From contig JBITNC010000001.1 in assembly GCA_050084985.1 (NCBI GenBank), positions 104,656,001 through 104,720,000 of the forward strand: a DNA stretch of 64,000 nucleotides, written 5' to 3'. The notes under the pieces are model-generated. The model did not search any database. It was given only the letters and a program-made list of their open reading frames with translations, and was not told the DNA's origin. This document shows positions 1 through 10,532 of the stretch, piece by piece. Source of the stretch: Nageia nagi. Its lineage: Eukaryota; Pinophyta. The position numbers and the translations under genes were made by a program. The stretch's first letter is position 1. Every line of letters starts with the position of its first letter.

Positions 1-3000
1 AACTCTATTTCCCACATTTAGGGCTTGAAGCTTCTCATTAGAAATCTCACCTAACTTTTTATTTGCCCTCTTTGCTAACTTCTCCATGGGGTCAATAGTA
101 CTTTCATAGAGGCTAACATTTGTCTCTAATTTCTTCAACTCTAAAAAACATAGATCAATGTGATCTCTAAGTTGAATCAGTTGTTTAATTCTTGGGGATA
201 ATTGCTCCTGGAATTTTTCTTTTATTTTGATCAAAAAATTTCTATCAACCTTATTAACATTCAAATTCAACTGCAACTGTGCAATGTTGGTGTTTAAATT
301 GCCAATTATTGTCTCTCTTGCTGCTACTTCAACTGCTTTGGTTGCAATTTTTGCATCCTTCTGTGCTATGACAACATCTTTCTTTGCTAGGCTATCTATA
401 GTTGGGGTAGTAGCTAAGCTTGCTCTGAGAGTAGCTATATTATTATCTATGACTTTTAATTTTAGCCATTGAGAATATAATTATTGCTTCATTGCTTCAT
501 TTGCCTTCAAAAGCTTATTATATTTGACCTCTAATTTGGTTAGTTTAGAAATATTTAAGTCCAAAACTGTTTGCAACAGCTCATTCTTATCACTTTGGGA
601 TATGCTCTTGGTATCTATCCTTACCTAGGTGTTCATTGTAGATAAATAACTTTGCCTCTCTTGAGGATCTTGGGTAATAGCAACCTCCAAAACTCTACTT
701 TTTACATCCATAGACGTATGGAGCCTCACTAGATTATCAAGTGCCAAGATTTTTTACATTTACTTCTGCATCCAAGCTTCCTAATTCTGCTTCAGTTGCT
801 TGTACTGCTCCATGATCCCACTCATCGACACCTACTGACCAGATATTGTGATGAATGGGGAGGTCATGCTCAGCTCTGGTGTGAAAGAGGGCACCACCTA
901 CTGAATTGGTGTAATAGGGCTAGCTTGACTAGGGCTAGAGACATTACTACTGATAGGTGTAGGTATAGATAGCTCTGGAGTGGATGATGGAGGTGATGAT
1001 GGTATAGAAATGACACTAATGGGGGGAGTGATGAGGGGAACCGATGAAAAGGAAGTGGGTTTAGACCATGTGAATGGTGGTGGTAAATTAGGAAGTGGTG
1101 GAAGGGTTGGTGATGGTGGGGATGAAGCAACAATGATGGAAGGTGAATAAGACAAAATGGGGGTGACTGTCGAAGGTGGAATAATTGCCAAGAGACCAAA
1201 AGAAACAATAGAGATAGGAGGAGGAATAAGAGAAGAAAGCATACCTATGGGAGTGGAGCTCCTCTTTCTTTTCTTTAGTGACTAAGGAGCTTTTGCAACC
1301 TTTCTCTTTGCTATATAGACTTTCCCCTACTTTTTCCCACTTCTTAGGAAGTCTCCAGAGTGGTCTCTCTAGCTTCTTCACTAACTTGCTCTCTGGGGAT
1401 AGGGGCTTGAGCTGCCTTTAACTATTATTGCTGCTCCTCTCCACCAAAACTTACTAAAGAATCATTTGATGAGACATTCGTAGGATGCTCAATCTACCAC
1501 ATCTCCTCAAATTTATCATCCAAATCAAACTCCAAAGGGGAAAGCTTATTTTTAGACTCAACTCTGTATCATACAAATGCCATAATTTTCTCTTCACTCC
1601 ACTTCTGACTCCTTAGGGTAGTCAGGGATGCTTTTGAGATGGAGTCCATCTTAGGGTCAAAATTGGCTTTCTTCTAATAAAAGCTCATCCATGGAGGTAA
1701 TAAATCTTTTAAAAGCAAGTTCTGGGGCATCACCCAGTCTTCACTTGCTAGATTTCTCCATTGCTCGAACTCTAACCTTATATTTGCCTTGAAGCTCGGA
1801 GGATTAGGCTAGCTTCTCAACTTCTTGCCAAAAATATCCTCTAGGTCATATAACAAAAATTGGTTTATTTTTTTAAGTCTCAACCCTAGAAGATTTTGTT
1901 CTAGACCCTCGCTTCTGCCCCTACTCTGCAACACCAAATCATGGACTCTAAGTGGGAGGCTGTAAGTGACCCTCTTCTTCATCGCTATCCTATACTTGGC
2001 ACCTATGTAGTCCATTTGCCTAGCAAACTCCATGCTAAAAACCCAATCTATGACATGAATAGGTAGCAAAAATGGAGCCCCCAAAAAATTGTACAACCTT
2101 ATGAATGTCCCCTCCTTAGCAAAAAACCAATCTCCTATCTTGCCATATGGCATCCTGAGGTATAGTTGGGAGGCTACTGATAATATTGGGATTGCTAGAG
2201 CCATTAAACTCATTGTTAGAAATAAAAAATGCGCTACAAACTTGTAATAATCAACTCCCATTCTAACCTCTTTAGTCCATTTATCTATAGATTTGAGGGA
2301 CCCATCCTCACTTTGCTTATTCAGGATCATTTGAGAAAAATAATCAGAATTCTGATGAACAAATAACCAAATTAGGTATGAGATGAAAGCAAAATGGGAA
2401 CCTTCCTCTATTCTTCGTAACTACTCAGAGATACCATTTGAAATAGCAACTAACCAGTTATAAATAATGGGGGATCTGGGGTGGGATATCAGATATGCTA
2501 TGGCTAGCTTGCTCAGGGAAATTTATCTATCAAATTGCTCTCCTGCAGCAATTGACAACATGGATAGTAACAATTGAGCATGTGTGTTAAAAATAGCTAG
2601 CAAGACTTCTAATTGAGGGACCTCTTTGAAACTCATTGCACCCTCTACATTCTTGTTTAGCCAAGCTAGAAGATTTGTTTTCAATTTAGAACTTGGCCTT
2701 GTATCCCAATTCACTACCATGGGAGTGGATTGAGGTGGCAATGGGTTGAAAGCTTTTACAATTGAAGGGGGGTCCAGGCTGAGAAAAATTTTACCAAGAG
2801 GATTTTTGATAGTCCTCGAGGTAGCATCAAACCCCCTTTTTACTAAATCTACCAACTTAGGGGCTAGAAGGCATCTATGTGGAATGAAATACATTAACCT
2901 TGACCCCATGGGAGCATGTGTAATATGGTTAAAGCTAAAATTTGAGCACTTTCCTTCAACTGTGCCATTAGGATTTTTATTTTGAGCTATTATTTTGGTG

Positions 3001-3062
3001 TCTTATAGCAACTCCATTGAATCAATAACTCCTTTAGTGACTTTGGTTTGAGGGGAGGCCAT
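1..3062 (-). pseudogene. Sense extra ORF (aORF) of element D, env position, C-terminus off window
   Basis: Starts at an ATG at 3062 (MASPQTKVTKGV), about 430 bp after the end of integrase. In order it shows: a globular N-terminal part with APMGSRLMYFIP (near 2910) and KIFLSLDPPSIVKAF (near 2780); a hydrophobic run at about 2240-2156 containing FLFLTMSLMALAIPILSV, which could be a membrane segment; PFLLPIHVIDWVFSMEFARQ (near 2070); a proline/serine-rich disordered stretch at about 1242-900; and a heptad-rich coiled coil at about 480-1 (TLRASLATTPTIDSLAKKDV onward). Elements B and H carry the same layout. I recognise no named domain. An env-like protein is possible by position and layout but unproven; a DNA- or capsid-associated accessory protein is equally open. 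Several stops interrupt it. Confidence 0.7.
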
Positions 3063-3494
3063 GCTCAATATTCTAAAATACTCTGCTTACTCTAATCACT
3101 ACTGATAATATTCTGTGCTTCTTGCCTTTTGATCTTTAGCTCTCTTATGAATTTGAAGTTTGGGTAAATTTGAAATGAACCGCCTTTGGCCCTTTTAAAA
3201 TTAGCTTTAAGGGTTAATGCACCACCTTTTACTTGCACAAAATAACTCCATTAGTACTTTCATTTATAACAGGTCTAATCTTTCATGATTTTCTTGGAAA
3301 TCTTAAGATTTGATACTGCTAATTTTCTCAAAAACTCCAATTCTATCAGTGCAAATGTGTTATTCCCATTAATATTTCACTACCATTAAATGATAAACAA
3401 TAATCATACTTGCTTAAAATAAATGAACACAACATGCTATTTACAATGTGTACAAAATCATATCCTTTCTTTCAATCAATCTCTCACACATGTG
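3063..3494. other. Spacer between integrase and extra ORF of element D
   Basis: About 430 bp without a convincing reading frame on either strand. The same position holds a spacer of about 560 bp in element B and about 700 bp in element H. A splice acceptor or internal promoter for the extra ORF would be expected here if that ORF is expressed, but I cannot pick one out by eye. Confidence 0.6.
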
Positions 3495-4740
3495 AGTTTA
3501 TAACGCTTTAAATGCTACCCATTTACCAAGATCGGTAGTTGCCACCCATTCAATTTCACTATTTCAAATGAGTTTTTTCCCACACATCTGGCTATCATGT
3601 AAGGTTTGAACCATAAGGACTCAAACTTTTTATGTTTCCCTACCTTAGCTCTATCCTCATCCCATTTCAATATCAGATCTCCCTCATTAAAATTTTTTGG
3701 AGTGGCTTTTCGGTTATCAAACCATTTCTTAACTATTTCATTTCTATTTTGCAAATTTTGATATGATTGATTCCAGAGTTCTTCCAAGTGTAATAATTCA
3801 TTCATGCAGACTTGTAGTGGTTCAAAATCTTCCCCATACTCCTGTAAAATTTTCAAAGCTGGAAGCTCAAAATGACTTGGTAATATAGCCCTTTTACCGT
3901 ACACTAATGTATACGGGCTAGCCTTAATAGCTAGCTTCACTGTGATCCTATCTACCCACAACACCCAATTGAGCTTTTCATGCCAAGTTCAGGGATTATC
4001 TTCCACTATTCTTTTGAGAATTTGGATCAAATTCTTATTTGTAGACTTAGCCAACCCATTACCTTGAGGGTAATAATTCGAAGACATCTTCCAATAGATA
4101 CCAAACCTCATGGCAAAATCAGTAACCTCTACCCCCACAAATGCTAAGCCATTATCTAAAATGATCATTTGGGGAATACCATACCTGGTGATTAATTTCT
4201 CAATAAATTTTAGAATGATCTTCTAATTCACTTCCTTTACAGCCTCTGCTTCTACCCATCTGGTGAAAAATTCTATAGCAATGAGAATGAATTTGTGCCC
4301 AAATGATGAATTGGGATTAATAACTCCAATAAAATCCAACCCCCATTGTTGAAAAGGTTCTTTAGCCTGAATTGGTTCTAGTGGTAACTTGCACTTCTCT
4401 TCCTTCCCATGAATCTCTGACATTTCTCATAGCTCTGGGATTTTGCAAAGGCTTCTTTAAACATAGTAGGCCAATAATATCTAGCTTGGATGATCTTACT
4501 CACCATTGTGTATCTCAAATAATGACCTCTGGATATTCTAGAATGAAATTCTTCAATCAACTTTACTATCTTTGTCATGGGTATGCATCTCAACAAAACA
4601 CCATCATGATTCCTTCTATACAATACTTGATCTATCTCTATGTAATTTTGAGCATGTATTTTGAACCGCCTCCTCTGGGATGCATTCATGTTAACAGGGA
4701 GCTTCTTGGACTCAAAATATCTACTTAATTGATCCATCCA
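3495..4740 (-). pseudogene. pol: Integrase of element D (catalytic Glu replaced)
   Basis: Inserts the retroelement cDNA into host DNA. The zinc-binding N-terminus is visible (EEFHSRISRGH, then YEKCQRFMGRK), but the first cysteine of the expected CxxC pair reads as tyrosine. The catalytic core follows, with the first aspartate in QQWGLDFIGVINP near 4340 and the second in MIILDNGLAFVG near 4165. The third acidic residue should be Glu in the YYPQGNGLAESTNKN-type motif, but here it is Lys (GLAKSTNKNL, near 4050). The C-terminal part is well kept (FNEGDLILKWDEDRAKVGKH) and ends near KLNGWQLPILVNG. No chromodomain is seen, as expected for Tat rather than chromoviruses. Stops at Gln-like positions make it a pseudogene. 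Confidence 0.88.
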
Positions 4741-5230
4741 ATCATCTATTATGTTCTCATATCCTAGCTTAGGGGTTTCTTATTTGATAAAACATATCAT
4801 CCCTTCATCTAATGGCATGGATTTTGCAAGCTACTCACAAAGTGCTCTTCCTTTTATGAGCTTGGTAGGCTGAATCTCTACATCATACTTGAGGGATTTT
4901 GAAATCCAATCAGGTCTTCCTTCCCTAATTTCTCCCTGCATAATGTAAGATCTAACATCTAGATGAATGGTTAGCATCAAAACCTTACTCTGAGCTACAT
5001 AATGCTTCAATTTACTAAGAGCTTTAAGAATCACCAACACTTATTTCTCAATAAATGTGTACTTTTCCTCATAATTACTCAAGGTCTAACTGAAAAATGC
5101 AATAGGGTATTCTTCATTTCTTTCATACCTCTGTGTTAAGATAGCTGCTACACTAGTACCAAAACCATAATGTATATCTATACATAATAAATTCTTTAAT
5201 AAAGCCTTGGTGTACTTTACTTTCAATCAT
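4741..5230 (-). pseudogene. pol: Ordinary RNase H (C-terminal half) of element D
   Basis: This is the native Ty3-type RNase H that follows RT. Visible motifs are TSVAAILTQRYERNEEYPIA (about 5160-5100), an EEKYTFIEK-type motif and LTIHLDVRSYIMQGEIREG (about 4970). The residue that should be the first catalytic Asp is Tyr, and the Asp of the usual TDH motif reads Ile (TIH). The region from about 4820 to 4740 links to integrase. It is cut at the N-terminus where element E's LTR starts. Confidence 0.8.
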
Positions 5231-5268
5231 GAGTTCATTTTAAGATCCCTGAGAGTTTTTCTAAAGCA

Positions 5269-5638
5269 AATAAAGCATGCCAGAGTGAAATGATGATGTC
5301 ATGAAAAAAAGGATAGTCACAGTTTTGGTAAAGACTAGGTTTTGAAGATGGTGAGGTCAATAAGGGGTAATTGAAAAGCCAGAGTTAGTGAATAAAGCAC
5401 ACCGAAGTGAAATGATGGCATCATAGAAGAAACGATAATCGTAGTTTTGGAAAAGATCAGGTTTTGGAGGAAGTGAGGTCAGTAAGAGATAATTGAAGAG
5501 TCAGAGTCCGTAAATTAAGTGTTCCAGAAGTAAAGTGTTCTAGAATAAAATGATGATGTCATGGAGGAAAAGATAGTCATATTTTTGGCAAGAAATAGAT
5601 CCTAGAGGAAGTGATACCTGTGAAAGGCAGAATCTTAG
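5269..5638 (+). repeat. Three ~122-bp tandem repeats in the E LTR (U3 enhancer-like)
   Basis: Units begin near 5269, 5391 and 5513. Each contains a GAAATGATG-type stretch followed by a palindromic core: TGATGTCAT at 5294-5302 and 5554-5562, and a diverged TGATGGCATCAT in unit 2 (about 5413-5424). Each also carries a conserved ATAGTCA...TTTTGG section and a GGAAGTGAGGTCA-like section. The core looks like a TGACGTCA bZIP site whose CpG has decayed. Upstream tandem repeats of this kind are common in retroelement promoters. Confidence 0.75.
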
Positions 5639-5698
5639 TTTTGAGAAGACGTTACCTTCCATGACCTTCTTAGTTTTGTAACATTCGGATAAGTGGCA

Positions 5699-5705
5699 TA
5701 TATAG
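5699..5705 (+). promoter_or_regulatory. TATA-like box in E LTR
   Basis: TATATAG lies about 60 bp after the last U3 repeat and about 110 bp before AATAAA (5808-5813). That is the expected U3-R order for an LTR promoter and poly(A) signal. Assignment is by position and motif only. Confidence 0.4.
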
Positions 5706-6344
5706 ATGATGATAGTTAGAAGTGGCCAGAATCTTGAGGCCATTTTTTTGTAACCATTCTATTTTCATTTTCTTGTAACTGTTATTTTTTTAGTATAAGT
5801 GTATGAAAATAAAGTGAAGAGGGGTCAAAAGCCCTAGTTTTGCTCTTTACATTTATTCTCTAAGACCAACAGTTTTTATCAATAATATGATATCATCTTA
5901 ACCTTTCTTGTCTAGCACTTGTAATTGTTATTCTTAATTAGGTTACATTGTGGTAGCTTGGCATGTTTCCTAGATGATAATTATGATCTGTTAGCATAAC
6001 TATGTCTGCATACATGGTAGAGTAAAGCTGGTAAACTACTAGAGAGTGAGAGCTTGTACTGTAGATGCTACACTAGATTCAGGCCAAGGTTTCACACCGT
6101 GTGAAAGCTCATGCTGAACTAGTGATTCACCTTTACTTTCTCTCTTGTTACCCTAAGCCCTTTGCTTAAATTCTTCGCACTCTACTCCTTTTATTTTCTT
6201 TCCTGTTACTTCTCTTATACCCAATAGATAAGGAACTGGCCTTCTCCGAAGATCAGACTATCACCATAGTCTATTCTTGATTTACTTTGGTTGAGATTGT
6301 TCATGGCGCATATATTACACAATCCTAATCAATAGTATTTCTTT

Positions 6345-6363
6345 TTGGCATGCCCGATGGGAC
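6345..6363 (+). promoter_or_regulatory. Putative primer-binding site of element E
   Basis: TTGGCATGCCCGATGGGAC starts with the TGG that pairs with a tRNA CCA end. A diverged version of the same motif lies at the equivalent place in element B, about 18 bp inside its 5' LTR (minus strand near 42640-42655). I could not assign the tRNA with confidence. Confidence 0.5.
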
Positions 6364-6482
6364 ACGAAGAAACTTATTGGTGACTCTGCTGAAGCACTAT
6401 CTATGGTATGTATTAAAGCAGATTATTTGTAAATATCATATGTGCTTTTGAACCTTTTATTTTCTTTTGCAACCTAGAGTTT

Positions 6483-8120
6483 ATGTGGACTAGATCTAGA
6501 ACTAGAGCAACAAAAGAAGCATCGAATTTTAGAATGTTTGATGCTCCTAAGAGAAAGACCCTGATCAAGTCCAAGTCTCTAAATAGTATCAGCACCCTAA
6601 AATCCTTTACCAAGCTAGAACCATTCAATCTTCACACCAGAAATACCTCTCCTAAAATGGCTAATCCAGCTCAGAATATTTATTCAGCATGGGACAATGG
6701 GGTACCAATAGCCCTGGTCGTGTTGCATGACATCCTAGCAAATGTTTTCAAAACCCTTCTAGAGTTTGATGCAACTTTAGAGAAAATAGCTTATGAGCAT
6801 TGTGTTGATGTAGTTGGCCTAGCTAAGATTCATAATATTCAACATGAAGATGTCATGGTGAGATTACTGGCTCAGTCTTTCAAAGGAAAGGTCTTGGATT
6901 GGTATAGGGGCCTTCCTAATGGATCTATAACCACTTGGGCTCAACTAGCAGAGCTCTTTATCTTGGAATTTAATGGATTAGGAGATCCTTTTTCTCTGTT
7001 AACATAGTTCACTTCAATCAAAAGATATGAGCAAGAAAATATCCCTAATTTCAACATTAGATTCCAAAAAACTTGGATGAGAGTCCCAATGCTAGTTAGG
7101 CCTCAGTAATTTCAAGCCCTAATGTATTACTTGAGAGCCTTTCCTCTAGATCTCTCTCTACAAATCCAAAATTCTAGAGTAAATACTTTCCTGGAGGTCT
7201 ATAGACAAGTAGTATATGCCAAAGCTTGTCTTATTTCAATAGGAAAATTGCCAAGTTGCATGCCAATGCCTTATTTTCTAGTAACCACCCAAAAGCAAAT
7301 TTTGATACCTCAAGTAGTTAGTTTGGCTCCAGTTCTAGCCAGTATTCCCGCCCCTGTTCAATAATGGCCATCAACCTTACCAGTCCCTAGAGCTCCCTTG
7401 GCCTTACTAGCCCCTCCTCAGTCTAATATGAATCAAGGGGTAGCTTCATTGATAAAGATTTAGGAACTCCAAAATTTGTGTAGGAATATGGCAAATCAGA
7501 TTACCATTCTAAGTAGGTAAAGCAATGTAAGAAGATATCCTTATCTTGCTATAGAAAAGGCTTAGCATGTGTCAAATGAGGATGTAGACCAAGCTTCCTC
7601 TTCCAAGTCAGCCACTAGTTTGTGTTTGGCCTACAATGATGCTCATGAACAAACGACATGTCCTATTTATCAATACTAAGAGTATTTATCAAGAAGTGGG
7701 GGTATTCCTTCACCTGGTGTAGCTGATGACATGAACCAAGATGTGAACCTGATGAATTTTGCACCAGTAGATATAGGAGTTTTTGCTATGGAAATAAGAT
7801 CAGGGAAAAAACCCCTAGTCTCTGATATTCCAAAAAGAAAAGCTAAATCCCAAAAGAGTTCTAGTTCAGTGATTCCTAAAAAGCAAGATGCAATTTTTGG
7901 TTCTAAGGAAAAGACCCCAGAAAAGGAAATAGTTTCCCAAAAATTCCCATTTCTAGAAACCAAACTGATGCCTGAAGCTAGTGATCAAAATCTTTGGAAG
8001 TTAAGGTTCCCTTCACTCACCAAGCATCAGAGAAAAGATGATACTCTATAGCTTCAGGAAAGATTTACTGATAGATTTAGAAATAAAATTAGTGAACCTC
8101 CAGCTATCCCAGAGTTTAAC
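6483..8120 (+). pseudogene. gag: Gag of element E
   Basis: Forms the virus-like particle. The gag core domain is clear at about 6840-6990 (VRLLAQSFKGKVLDWYRGLP, then SITTWAQLAELFILEF) and continues past a TAG at 7005 with YEQENIPNFNIRFQKTW. A nucleocapsid-type motif CLAYNDAHEQTTCP at about 7629-7672 fits CX2(C)X3HX4C with the second cysteine changed to Tyr. The ATG at 6483 is the first in frame after the leader. The stretch at about 8110-8220 (NIMVELNRTLVRVSLFEAL) is the conserved pre-protease motif and has a counterpart in element B. Stops at 7005, 7107, 7362, near 7458, 7518, 7563, 7677 and 8049 are TAG or TAA. Confidence 0.88.
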
Positions 8121-8123
8121 ATT

Positions 8124-8720
8124 ATGGTAGAGCTAAACAGAACTCTCGTAAGAGTGTCCTTGTTTGAAGCTTTAAAAATTCTTGAGCAAATTGATTTATT
8201 GAAAATGTCTCTTATAGCATTGAATGAAGGAATGGAAAGAGTGCTTAATCTTTTTGAGACATCAAAATATCCAGGTATGGGAAAGAACAAACCTTTGGCT
8301 TTTTATATGACTCTAGAAATCGAGGGATATGTACTTCATAATTGTCTGGTTGATTCTGGGGTAGCTACTACTGTGATGTCTAAAGCAGTGTGCGATGTGA
8401 TGGGGTTGCCTATGACAAGAACATCCACCAAAGTACTACAACTAGATTCCACACCTGTCAAAATAGTAAGAGTGATCAAAGATATAGTCCTAAAAATACA
8501 TAAGTGTCCCTCTATAATTATTACTCAAGAAGTTGTAGTTGTTGAGCTACCCCCTTTGTTCGGGCTATGTCTATCTAGAGAATTTATATCTAAAATAGGG
8601 GGTTATCTAGCAATGGACTACACCCATTATTTGATCCCTTGTGGAAATAAGAGGGTAAGACTGAATAATGAGGAAATTTCTAAGTTTCATGTAGAGAAAA
8701 GGGAGGAGATTTGTGCAATC
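8124..8720 (+). pseudogene. pol: Aspartic protease of element E
   Basis: Retropepsin that processes the polyprotein. The active site is NCLVDSGVATTVMSKAV with the catalytic Asp codon at 8352-8354 (DSG). The following fold has GLPMTRTSTKVLQLDS and the family-specific C-terminal stretch FGLCLSREFISKIGGYLAMD near 8561-8620. The same C-terminal motif appears in element B (ICLSREFIAKLGGYLALD), where the active site itself is lost. It is in frame with gag upstream and the RNase H-like domain downstream. Confidence 0.85.
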
Positions 8721-8879
8721 TTTGGCAAATTGGAAGAATCAAATGAATTGCTGGAAGAACTGCAAACCAAAGACCCTTGTAGTATGAGTATGCTCAACAC
8801 TATCTATGACCTGGAGCTTGGAAATTATTGTTTAATAGAACTAGAATCTTTCATCTCGGAACTCACAAGGGAAGATTTT

Positions 8880-9360
8880 CGAAGAAATGAAATTTGGGAG
8901 ATGTCTTTTGATGGGGCAAAATCCAAAAATGGATCCAGAGCCAAAATTATCCTGACCAACCCAACTGGTAAGGTACATAAATTTTCTTTCAGACTCACCT
9001 GGTTATGTTCCAATAATGCAGTAGAATATGAAGCTCTTTGCCTTGGACTAGAATAAGCCATCAAAATGAAAATTTAGTGTTTAAAGATCGAAGGGGATTC
9101 AAAGTTGATCGTGAAACAGGTGACAGGTAAATGTTTAGTCAAGCATCATTATTTGAAATCTTATAGGAATCAGGTTTGGGATCTATTTAAGCATTTCAAA
9201 GCATTACATATTCAGTCTGTCCCAAGGAAATTCAACCAAGAAGCTGACACTTTAGCACAAATGGGAGCTAGTTTTGATCCTACCAATGATTGGTTTCGAA
9301 GGAAGGGTGTTCAGCTCATTTTTAGGCCATCAATTCTAGATAATGATTCCTTTTGGTAGG
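8880..9360 (+). pseudogene. pol: Archaeal-type RNase H (aRNH) between protease and RT, element E
   Basis: Would degrade RNA in RNA:DNA hybrids during reverse transcription. The four acidic residues of an RNase H active site are all in place: Asp in EMSFDGAKSKNG (8910-8912), Glu in NNAVEYEALCLG (near 9024), Asp in KIEGDSKLIVKQV (9096-9098), and Asp in FNQEADTLAQMGA (9246-9248). The NNAVEYEAL and EADTLAQ signatures are those of the second, archaeal-type RNase H known from Tat-lineage elements, not of the native Ty3 domain. What is unusual is its place before RT. Stops at 9054 (TAA), near 9075 (TAG) and 9357 (TAG) interrupt it. Element B repeats the arrangement. Confidence 0.88.
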
Positions 9361-9559
9361 TGTTTTAGGATGAGGCTCAAATTAACCAATTTTTATTACA
9401 ACAAACTATATGTCATGCAGTAGGTGAAGAGGACTCCAAAGTTTTTTGGGAGCAAGACATAATTCAGCTGAACAATAATAAAATCCCTAAGGATTTGATT
9501 CTATTCGAAGGATTGTTTGACAGGAGTGACCAAGTAAAAAGAAGAGGTATGAATATAAA

Positions 9560-10532
9560 CCCAGATAACTATAAAGAACATGAAGTTTTTTTGGGTAAGT
9601 CATTAAAAATTGGTATATCTAATACTTTGAAATAGATTTAGGAAATTGTACAATTATGCAAAACATATGTTGATGTTATTGCTTGGTATTATGATGATTT
9701 AAAGGTTTTTGATAGATCAGTGATACAGCATACAATTGAGTTGATAGATGATGCTAAACCAATTAGACAAAAATAAAGACCAGTAAACCCTAAGATTGAA
9801 GTTACCATGAAGTAGGAGGTTCTAAAATTGTACAAGGCTGGGATAATTTATCCCATCAAGCATTCCACTTGGGTAGCTAATCTTGTGCCAATCTAAAAGA
9901 AAAATGGTGATATAAGGTTGTGTGTGGATTTTTGGGGCTTAAACAGAGTATCTTTGAAAGATCACTATCCCTTACCACTAATGGAATAGATACTAAATAC
10001 TATAGCTGGTGCCGAAAAGTTCTCTTTGATAGATAGTTTCTTTAGGTACAATCACGTTTGGTTCTGAAATGAAGATCAATTTAAAATAGCTTTTACAACT
10101 AAATGGGGCACATTTGCTTTTTAGAGAATGCCTTTCAGACTGTCCAATGTAGGAGCTACTTTCCAAAGAGCTCTGGATCATGCCTTCGAAGAGTTAGTAA
10201 ACAAGAGTGTATTGGTGTATCTTGATGATATTACTATTTTCTCACATGACAAAAATTTACATGTTCAACACCTGGAGTAGGCCTTCATCAAATGTAAAAG
10301 GTATGGCATATCTTTGAACCCTAAAAAGTTAGTTTTTGAAGTATATGAGGGAAAATTACTAGGTCATGTTATTTCAAAAGAAGGTTGGGCTATTGATCCA
10401 GATAGGATTAAAGCAATAAATGACTTAGTTCTTCCATCCAATAAGAAGTCCCTATAATCCTTTCTTGGTTAGATTAATTTTGTTAGGAGATTCATTCAAG
10501 ATTTCTCAAGTATTATCAAACCCATCACCCAG
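9560..10532 (+). pseudogene. pol: Reverse transcriptase of element E
   Basis: Canonical Ty3-type RT blocks occur in order: [72 protein letters not shown], and the catalytic box VLVYLDDITIF at about 10212-10240 (YLDD intact). GHVISKEGWAIDPDRIKAI and INFVRRFIQDFSSIIKPI complete the thumb. Decay is mostly C-to-T or G-to-A: DFR became DFW, SGY became FRY, PFG became PFR. Stops lie at 9633, 9639, 9774, 9813, 9894, 9987, 10065 (the only TGA), 10122, 10278, 10455 and 10470. Most sit where relatives have Gln. Confidence 0.93.

Larger units (their letters stand above)
1..5230 (-). mobile_element. Tat-like Ty3/Gypsy element D, 3' part only
   Basis: Reading the minus strand from 5230 down, this copy shows the second half of RNase H, integrase, a spacer, and a long sense extra ORF that runs off the window edge at base 1. 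Its RNase H is very close to that of element E: both contain TSVAAILTQRYERNEEYPIA. The copy is cut inside RNase H at about 5230, where the LTR of element E begins, so protease, aRNH and RT are absent here. The 3' LTR, if present, lies outside the window. Frames are broken by several stops, so this is a dead copy. Family assignment is confident; the exact 5' breakpoint is good to about 20 bp. Confidence 0.85.
5231..6327 (+). repeat. 5' LTR of element E
   Basis: This non-coding kilobase lies directly upstream of a primer-site motif and gag. It contains three tandem U3 repeats at its start, a TATA-like TATATAG at 5699-5705, an AATAAA at 5808-5813 and a pyrimidine-rich 3' part. The left end is uncertain (5231-5250) because it abuts truncated element D. 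The right end is placed by analogy with element B, where the LTR stops about 18 bp before the same primer-site motif. No second copy of this LTR lies in the window. Confidence 0.65.

Noticed and set aside
870-1381. Three overlapping proline/serine/histidine-rich open frames on the minus strand.
   Set aside because: Only one frame fits the disordered middle of the element D extra ORF. The others are shadows kept open by the biased composition.
4372-4728. A 118-residue plus-strand frame across the integrase region.
   Set aside because: It is the antisense shadow of the element D integrase, whose motifs are clear on the minus strand.
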